From Baffinella frigidus (lineage: Eukaryota > Cryptophyceae > Cryptomonadales > Baffinellaceae), in the NCBI GenBank assembly GCA_026770585.1, contig MU646310.1:967144-977974 (forward strand): DNA of 10,831 bases, in the 5' to 3' direction. Below, one piece after another: positions 1 to 7,500 of the stretch. Position 1 is the first letter of the stretch, and each line of letters starts with the position of its first letter. Under the pieces are notes generated by a model. That model saw only the letters and a list, made by a program, of their open reading frames with translations. It made no database searches and was not told the origin of the DNA. Made by a program: the position numbers and the translations under genes.

Positions 1-474
1 CCAAAATAGGGGGGGGGGGGGCTTCAGGCTGAAGGCTGAAGGCTCAAGGCTGAAGGCTGAAGGCTGAAGGGTTTGGGGTTCAGGCTCACGGCCAGTGTGG
101 CATCGAGGTACTGCCTTGACTCAACCCTGAACCCTGAATTCTGCCACACTGGCCGTTTCATGTGTACCAATAAGCCAATAAAAATGCCAGTGTAACGGCC
201 AGTGTGGCATCGAGATGCTTCCTCAACCCGAACCCCCAAAATGTAAACCTCAAACCCTACACGACTACACACCAAACACCAAACACCAAACACCAACAAA
301 CAAACAACAAACGCCAAACACCAAACACCAAAAAACAAAAAACAAACATCAAGCAACACACACCAACCCAGGTGCTCAAACTGCTTTCACTTCGCAATAT
401 CCCCTAACACCCAGACCCAAACCCCGGTAACCCATCACAGCTAGTAACTGTTACCATCAGTTGCCGACGGTCGG
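1..474. repeat. Low-complexity heptamer repeats and a short inverted repeat
   Basis: A G run at 10-21 is followed by a GGCTGAA-type heptamer array (about 22-70), and an ACCAAAC-type heptamer array lies at about 262-350. A 20-bp block beginning ACGGCCAGTGTGG occurs at 88-107 and 195-214, with an inverted 15-bp copy at 142-156. The direct copies may be tail echoes of an exon upstream of the window: read as C GGC CAG TGT GGC ATC GAG they give GQCGIE. The first is followed by GTACTG, a possible donor; in the second the donor is lost (ATGCTT). No gene is supported here. Confidence 0.5.
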
Positions 475-634
475 GTGAGGGACGCCTACGGTATCACATA
501 CGGTAGGACCCTACGGAATGCCGTACTTCCCTACGGAATGCCGTACTTAAGTTGACGCCGGAATTAAGTCGTCGAGGTTGACGCCGGAATTAAGTCGTCC
601 ACCCTTAAGTGAGGGACGATGGGCACGCGGCCAA
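475..634 (+). pseudogene. Broken head copy of exon 1 with inserted CCTACGG-type element
   Basis: GTGAGGGACG at 475-484, the first ten bases of exon 1, is interrupted by a CCTACGG/CCGTAC-rich insert and resumes at 609 as GTGAGGGACGATGGGCACGC. The insert carries a tandemly repeated TTGACGCCGGAATTAAGTCG unit (550-599). The resumed copy is cut again by the foldback element at 635. It carries no complete reading frame. Confidence 0.55.
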
Positions 635-815
635 CCACACGAGGCTATCCATGCGAACAGAATAAAAGGACATTTTAAAATGTGTGGGGAAATGATCACG
701 TTTCCGTACGGATGTCCGTACGGAAACGTGATCAAATGCTGACTTTTGGCGTGTATCCTGGGCAATAATCCAAGAATTAACTTATGAATCTGTTCGCATG
801 GATAGCCTCGTGTGG
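635..815. mobile_element. MITE-like foldback element, family CCACACGAGG (copy A)
   Basis: Perfect 27-bp terminal inverted repeats lie at 635-661 and 789-815, beginning CCACACGAGGCTATCC. An internal near-palindrome around 691-735 contains TTTCCGTACGGA. There is no coding capacity. It sits inside a copy of the exon 1 head: GGGCACGCGG stands on the left and GCGAGAACG on the right. The flanks share only AA, so any target-site duplication is short. Internal sequence is shared with 9771-10011. Confidence 0.8.
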
Positions 816-1066
816 AAGCGCGAGAACGATGTGCGGCATTGCCATGCGCAATAATGTTTCATGTGTACCAAGAAAAAAACTAGAAAGAGGGAGCCTGGAC
901 CTTAAATTCTCAGGGTGCCTCGACTTTAAATCCTGATGTGTGGCCTTGCGCGGGTCGGTGAACCCGCCGCAGCAATACGGATTTTGTACCATGGAACCAG
1001 CTTTTTACCACGAAACCAGCGAAACGTTGCGTTTTGAAATTTGCCTGTGTGGCCTGGCGCGGTTAG

Positions 1067-1240
1067 GTGAGGGACGCCTACGGTAGGACCCTACGGAATG
1101 CCGTACTTTCCTGCGGAATGCCGTAGTTAGGTTGACGCCTCAATTAATTCCTCGACCCTTAGGTGAGGGACGACGGGCACGCGGACATGGGCGAGAACGT
1201 TGTGCGCCGCAATTGGCACATGGGCATCTGCCTGTACAAC
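1067..1240 (+). pseudogene. Truncated head copy of exon 1, with repeat-flanked insert
   Basis: The first ten bases of the exon 1 head (1067-1076) are followed by an 86-bp segment (1077-1162). TTAGGTGAGGGACG is then repeated and the head continues from 1163 to 1240, reading VRDDGHAD, then MGENVVRRNWHMG, then ICLYN. It stops matching exon 1 after AACAG and runs into unrelated AT-rich sequence. It lacks a donor and is probably non-functional. Confidence 0.65.
1077..1162. mobile_element. Intron-like insert flanked by a TTAGGTGAGGGACG direct repeat
   Basis: The segment is rich in CCTACGG/CCGTAG palindromic words and is bounded on both sides by the same 14 bp, which contains AG|GTGAGG. Splicing from the left GTGAGG to the right TTAG would remove the insert plus one repeat copy and restore the uninterrupted sequence seen at 1401-1415. 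A diverged version lies at 485-605. Either an introner-like insertion or plain tandem duplication could explain it. Confidence 0.45.
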
Positions 1241-1404
1241 AGTCCTAAGTTGCAATCTGCCTAAAGTTAATTATGTATATTTTTGGGGGGGGTTCACGCC
1301 AAAAGTGAATCCCGCCCGCCGCAAACGTGGGGTGTGTACCACGGAACCACTTTGAAGCGGAACGTTGCGTTTTGAAATTTGCCTGTGTGGCCTGGCGCGG
1401 TTAG

Positions 1405-1534
1405 GTGAGGGACGACGGGCACGCGGACATGCGCGAAAACGTTGTGCGCCGCAATGGGCACATGGGCATCTACCTGTACAACGGGGCTACGGGCGAGATT
1501 CGCGGGAACGACATCCGTGACAATGGCATGAGCG
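1405..1534 (+). CDS. Beta-helix exon 1 of the window (43 codons)
   Basis: The exon follows TTAG and ends before GTACAC. It enters in phase 0 (GTG AGG GAC GAC) and leaves in phase 1. It encodes about one and two-thirds helix turns, with motifs MRENVVRRNG, MGIYLYNGATGE and IRGNDIRDNGMS. Its last 26 codons are homologous to the next five exons. The acceptor choice is supported by partial copies at 1067 and 1163, which begin after the same TTAG. An upstream exon ending in phase 0 is required; its tail may be echoed at 88-107 and 195-214, where a GQCGIE reading would join directly onto VRDDGHAD. A possible start at the ATG of 1429 cannot be excluded. Confidence 0.72.
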
Positions 1535-4500
1535 GTACACTCCCCCCCCCCCTTTCTCCCCACTTTTCTTTTTGGTCTTTGTTAGGGCATATGGGCATCT
1601 ACTTGAACAACGGGGCTACGGGCGAGATTCGCGGGAATGACATCCGTGACAACGGGATGAGCGGTATTGATACAGTCTTCTTCTCCTTCTTCTTTTTCCT
1701 CATTTGTCGTCGTCTTTTTCTTCTTCTTCTTCTTGTTCTTCTTCTTTTTCTTCTTCTTCTTCTTCTTCTCTTACCTCCTCTTCGTCGTCTTCTTCTTCTT
1801 CTTCTTCTTCTTCTTCTTCTTCTTCTTCTTCTTCTGCTTCTTCTGCCTCTTCCTCCTCTTCTTCTTCTTCTTCGGCGTTGCTCACAGCCGTATATCCTGT
1901 GACCGATACCGTATATGGGAATCTACCTGTACACCGGGTCTACGGCCGAGATCCGCGGGAACGACATCCGTGACAATGGCATGAGCGGTACACGATTGTT
2001 TTGCCTTTGCACGCCTTTTTTTTTGCCGGCACACCTTTTTTCCCCTGCTTTTTCTCCGGCTTCGTCTTTGTTAGGGTATATGGGCATCTACGTGTACACC
2101 GGCGCTACGGGCGAGGTCCACGGGGACGGCATCTGGGACAACGACATGAGCGGTACACATTTCCCTCTCTCTCTCTGGCCGTTTGTTTTGTTGCTTTTTC
2201 TCCGGCTTCGTCTTTTGTTGCCTTTTCTCCGGCTTCGTCTTTGTTAGGGCAGACGGGGATATGCATGCACAACGGCTCTACGGGCGAGATTCGCGGGAAC
2301 GACATCTGGGACAACGACATGAGCGGTACACCTTTTTTTCTTCTTCTTCTTTTTTTTTTCCGGCTTCGTCTTTGTTAGGGTATATGGGCATCTACGTGTA
2401 CATCGGCGCTACGGGCGAGATCCGCGGGAACGACATCCGTGACAACGGCATGAGCGGTGCGGTCTTTCTCGTCTCCGTTTTCATGTTTCTTCGTCTTTGT
2501 TACTCACAACCTGATATTGTAGGTTTCGGCTTCCCGCAGATTTTGGGTCGGGGGGCGGGGATCAGGATTTTTTAAAAATTATCCCTTTTATGCTATGTTA
2601 GGCATGGGGTTGCCTAATATAGCATAAAGAAGATAGCATCACCCACCCTTAACATGTCACCAAACGCAAACTTTCCCTCGATTTTTCGTCTCCCGATCCC
2701 CGACCCGATCAAAACAAAATCCGAGCGAACCGGGAATCTACAAAGGCGGGTGACCGACACCGCATCGTTCGCCTGAATACTACGCCAGATTCTTGGAAGG
2801 GGTCGCCAAAAGTCAATTCCCGGGATGGTTGAATGCCAAAATTGTCGTTCCTAAAGGGAGCTACCCCCTCCAGCAGTCTGGCGTGGTAACGTGGCGTGTC
2901 CCGGTTTGCAGGAATCAACGTTTCGCGGAACGCGGAACCAAGCATCACGGCCAACATGGTCCACGGGTGAGCCCCGCCCCCCTTGCTGCAGCATCCTCAC
3001 GCAATGCAGGAACGTCCGCAGTGCAGGAACTTGTGCCGTGATGTGTGGAACAGTGTACCACCAACCCACACAGTCTGGGCAAATCGGGAGAAATGGCTCC
3101 AAAAATCCCCTGGAAGGCCGTCGGATTCCGACGGCCTCCAAGGGGATTTGGTGTTTTTGACTTTTTCGATTTGTCCAAGTTGTGAGGGTTGGTGGTATGT
3201 TATCTGGCTCTTGGAAGTGGTCCACGGGTGAGAACGCGAGATCCCTTGAGCATGATGCTGCGCACACGAGTTTAATGTTCTGGAACATCTGTACACTTAT
3301 CTCAGAAAAGGGATTCTAAAATTAGTTTTCCTAAGTCAATTCCTGTACAAATTCGTCAACTTATTCTTTTCTCTACGCATAAGTTGACGTATTTGCAGGG
3401 GAATTGACTTAAGAAAACGAATGTTAGAATCCCTTTCTGAAATAAACACCGTATCGCCAATGTCCTACCGTATGCTAGTGCGTGACTCATGGGGAGAGGT
3501 GTGTAGGGCTTAAGGCCGTGTTCCGCACCGAAATCCGAACCCCAACTTGTGATACACTCGTCCGGAATGCAGGAACTCTGATTAGTCTACTGCATCGGGT
3601 GAGTCAGATCTCATGTGGAAACAATTTTGATTTACAAACTTGGATTCAATCAAAATTACTAAACGTTTGCTTTAATATTACTTATGAAGATCGTTGTGTG
3701 TAGTAAATTTTATTGAAGCAAGTTTATAAATTAAAAGTGTTTCCATATGAGATCCACTCGAGGCTGGCCCTGGCCTTTTCTTAAATCTTGGCTTTACGCT
3801 CGCGTTCGGATTTGTATGGAATTCGAATTGGTCACGTTGCCACACAGCGGACTTGGCAGGGATTTTGAATAACCCATGAGCGACAAGACCTAGGACCGTA
3901 CGGTAGGCAATCCGTAGGGACATAGGGGGGGTTCCTACGGATAAGGTAACCGGAAGTACCTTGATTCTGAAGTTTGTTCCCCTGCGTAGCCCGCTGTCCA
4001 CACGAGGCTATCCATGCGAACATAATAAATGTCGATTGTAGCGTTTTGTGGGGAGGATTGGTCACGTGGCGCCCGCTTTTCGGGCGACACGTGACCCAAC
4101 GTAAAAACATTACTACACAAACGCTCACAGTCGACATTTATTCTGTTCGCATGGATAGCCTCGTATGGGCGTGGCACGCTTAATTCTGAAACCCTGTGTG
4201 TTTTACCCCCCGCAGCCTATGAACCTTGTGACAAACTCGTCCGCAGTGCAGGAACTCTGATTAGTCTACTGCATCGCTAGTTGACGTTTGAGGCGAACAT
4301 AATAAATGTCGATTCGACATTTATTATGTTCGCCACAAAACGCTTTTTGTGGGGAGCGTTTTGTGGGGAGGATTGGTCACGTGGCGCCCGCTTTTCGGGC
4401 GACACGTGACCAAACGTATGAAAATTACTTCAAAAACGCTCACCGTCGACATTTATTCTGTTCGCATGGATAGCCTCGTATGGGCGTGGCACGCTTAATT

Positions 4501-7500
4501 CTGAAACCCTGTGTGTTTTACCCCCCGCAGCCTATGAACCTTGTGACAAACTCGTCCGCAGTGCAGGAACTCTGATTAGTCTACTGCATCGCTAGTTGAC
4601 GTTTGAGGTGTGATCACACCTCAAACCACCCTGTTTCACGCCGCCCCGCCCCCGTGTATACACACAGTATCTATATACAGCCAAAAATTATTATACACAG
4701 TATATCAGCATGTATATACATACACAGTATATCAGCATGTATATATATATATGCAGTATATACATAGTATACATAGTATACACGCATCTGAAGGGTGCCC
4801 CCCGCATGACCCACACTGCCGGATCGCTAGTTGACTTTTGAGGTGTGATGACTCTGACGTTCTATGTGTTTCACCCCCCGCAGGAACCGGCAGTGCGGGA
4901 TCCTGCTCGACCACTCTGGAAGGGGGTCAATTTCGCGTAATCAGGTTTCGAGCCTCACCATGCCGTGACTCTTCTTCGTGTACAGGGGCACCTCGCTCAT
5001 AAGAAACTGCCTCCTCCGAGGGCCCTACAGTAGGACTATGCCTAGGGCCCTATGGTGGTCCTAGGGGGGGGGGCGCTTTCTTATGAGCGAGGTACCCCTG
5101 TACGTTGTTTACTTGGTGATATATGACTCTGGGTAGGTGACCCTGTAGCATCTTCTGCTCTCGTGTCGCCTCCCAGCCCCTGGTCCCTGGTATAGGAACA
5201 CGCAAGGCAGTCACGACCGACCGTCTGGCTTCGGCGTCCGCGTGACCGGTCACGCGGGCGTTCACGAGCCTGCCGGCGGGGCTGTTCCACGAGTCCATCA
5301 AATCGGGACCCCCCTCAACTGAGTGTACAGTCCACCTACCCAAACACAGGCTACCGTACCACATGCTTACCCTCCACACATACTCCTTCGGCCGGCCCCC
5401 GATTTCCCCCTGCAAGGAAGTATGCCTGAAGGGTGGACACCATAACGCATACCTACCCTCCACACATACTCAATCAGTCCGGCCCCGACGGGTATGTGTT
5501 AGGGTAGGTCCACTGTAGTCAGCATCCGGTATTTGACACGGGCGGGCCCCACAATAAAAATGGACAAACCCCTTCGAAGTCCGCCGTGTGGTATAGCACC
5601 CATAACATGTCACAAAACGGTCTATTTCCATTGCCCGATACTCCGACCCGATCCAGAGACAATCCGGGCGGGAGCCAGGGTCGCGGATTGAGCCTCACCA
5701 CTCAGAACACTACGGGGAACATTTCAGAACACTACGGGGAACATTCCAACCCGAAATTTGCGATATCAGGTGCACAGCAATGGAGAGCCAGGGCTGCTTC
5801 TATCACCGGGGAGCGCACCCTCATTTCGTACCGCAACCGGCGAATCCCAGCTAATAAATCACGAGATCGAAATGGTGCCTCGAAACGAAACGCCCGAAGT
5901 CGTGAATTTCCCACGTGGGCCCTGGGGTGGCAGGTGCACAGCAATGGGGGGCGTTCGATAAAGCTGAATCGCTTGCATGTACCAGGTGGAAGGCACAAGA
6001 GAGCCCCGGCCTCGGATATGATGGAACTGACTAGCGTGTGTGAACTCTAATCCCTTTACACAAACTCCAACCCCTGAACACTCACCCTTAAACCCTAGAT
6101 ATTAAACGCCATACTGTCTGTATCAGGTGCACAGCAACGGGGAGTTAGGGATGCTTCTTTCACCGGGGGGCGGGCGCAACCTCACTTCGTGCCTCGAAAC
6201 GAAACGTCAGAAGTTGTGAATTTCCCACGTGGGCCCTGGGGTGGCAGGTCTATATCAACGCATTCGATAAAGCTGCATCGCGGGCCCGTATCAGTTGGAA
6301 GGCAAACGAGAGCAACGGATATGATGGAATTGACTAGCGTGTATGTATCAGGTGCACAGTAATGGGGAGCCAGGGTCGTGGATTGAGCCTCACCACTCAG
6401 AACACTACGGGGAACATTGCAAGTCAATTATTGGATTGTTTCTTAGGAAACACGGGCCTTGGGGTGGCAGGTGCACAGCAATGGGGAGCCAGGGCTGTGG
6501 ATCAAACCCTGAACCTCAAACTCAAATCTTGAACCTAACTGACCCCTAAACTCAAGACATTGAACAACATAGTGTCTCCTGTGGCAGGTGCACAGCAATG
6601 GGCAGCCAGGGCTGCGGATCGAGACAGTCGACCCGTGAAACGGGTGTGTCTTGGAAGGAAGTAAAAGCCAACTGGGCGAACACTTTAGACGTTGTCTGAC
6701 AATTCCCGCTTGGGCCCTGGGGTGGCAGGTGCACAGCAATGGGGAGCCGGGGCTGCGGATCGAGACGCAGGCAGACCCTGTCGTTACGGACAACACCATC
6801 TATAACGGACACCACCACGGCATTTTGATATGCGAGGTGCGGACCCGAAACTGGAAACCGGAAACCGGAAACCCGAAACCCGAAGCCCGAAACCCGAAAC
6901 CCTAAGACTTAAACCCTAAACCCCAAACACAAAAACTCTAAACCATAAACTCTAAACACTAAACACTAAACACTAAACAACACCATCTACAATGGGCACC
7001 GCCACGGCTTTTTGATAAGCGAGGTGCGGACCCTGAACCCTAAACCCTAACCCCTTAACATTAACCCTAAACCCTAAACCCTTAACCCTGAACCTTCAAA
7101 TCTAAGCCCGAAACCCGAAACCCGAAACCCGAAACCCGAAACCCGAAGCCCGAAGCCCGAAACCCTAAACACCTGTGTGTTGTGTTGTCTCTCATAACCT
7201 GTGTGCTATGTTGTCTTTCCCGCAGGGAGGGTGCGGGGCGGTGCGGGGGAACGCCGTGATGCGGAACCGCACCTCGATCGTCCACTTTAGACGACAGTCC
7301 ACTTTTGATGCAGGCGAGTAACCAGAGAGTCACAACCTGTGTGTTATGTTGTCTCTCATAACCTGTGTGCTATGTTGTCTTTCCCGCAGGGAGGGTGCGG
7401 GACGGTGCAGGGGAACGAAGTGATGCGGAACCGCACCTCGATCGTCCACTTTAGATGATAGTCCACTTTTGATGCAGGCGCGTAACCAGAGAGTGGTGTC

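Larger units (their letters stand above)
964..1404. repeat. Duplicated intron tail plus exon 1 head
   Basis: The sequence ACGTTGCGTTTTGAAATTTG and the following GCCTGTGTGGCCTGGCGCGGTTAG occur at 1018-1066 and again at 1356-1404, each directly before an exon 1 start. More diverged similarity extends upstream to 964 and 1316. The second copy serves the true exon 1. The duplicated unit is about 340 bp and spans the acceptor boundary. Confidence 0.75.
2967..4883 (+). other. Large intron packed with foldback elements
   Basis: This 1917-bp GT...AG intron contains at least five foldback structures and a 253-bp tandem duplication, each listed separately. A block around CGTCCGCAGTGCAGGAACTC recurs at about 4239, 4554 and (diverged) 3560, each followed by TGATTAGTCTACTGCATCG. 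Its CAG|GAAC may be a very short head echo of exon 8. No coding turn is complete in this stretch. Confidence 0.6.
4945..6728 (+). other. Intron between exons 8 and 9
   Basis: This is a 1784-bp GT...AG intron. Beyond the foldback at 4980-5103 it holds a 20-bp palindrome at 5238-5257 (CCGCGTGACCGGTCACGCGG) and a repeated TACCCTCCACACATACTC at 5368 and 5454, with an inverted relative near 5492-5509. The dispersed repeat shared with 2650-2740 lies at 5603-5670. From 5667 on it is mostly copies of the exon 9 head and its intron tail. Confidence 0.6.

Noticed and set aside
24-359. 111-residue minus-strand open frame with a hydrophobic start
   Set aside because: The hydrophobic stretch is the reverse reading of ACCAAAC heptamer repeats.
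1700-1984. Open frames of poly-Ser, poly-Leu, poly-Phe and poly-Glu
   Set aside because: They are the six-frame readings of the TTC/GAA microsatellite inside an intron; no frame has independent support.
2851-3288. 145-residue open frame on the minus strand
   Set aside because: It covers exon 7 on the opposite strand and an imperfect foldback element; the translation shows no known domain, while the plus strand carries the beta-helix turn.
5050-5463. 137-residue open frame on the minus strand
   Set aside because: It spans part of a foldback element and GC-rich intron sequence, with no family resemblance or conserved motif.
5586-6050. 154-residue open frame on the plus strand
   Set aside because: It runs through a dispersed repeat and exon 9 head copies in mixed frames; no domain is recognisable apart from the copied fragments.
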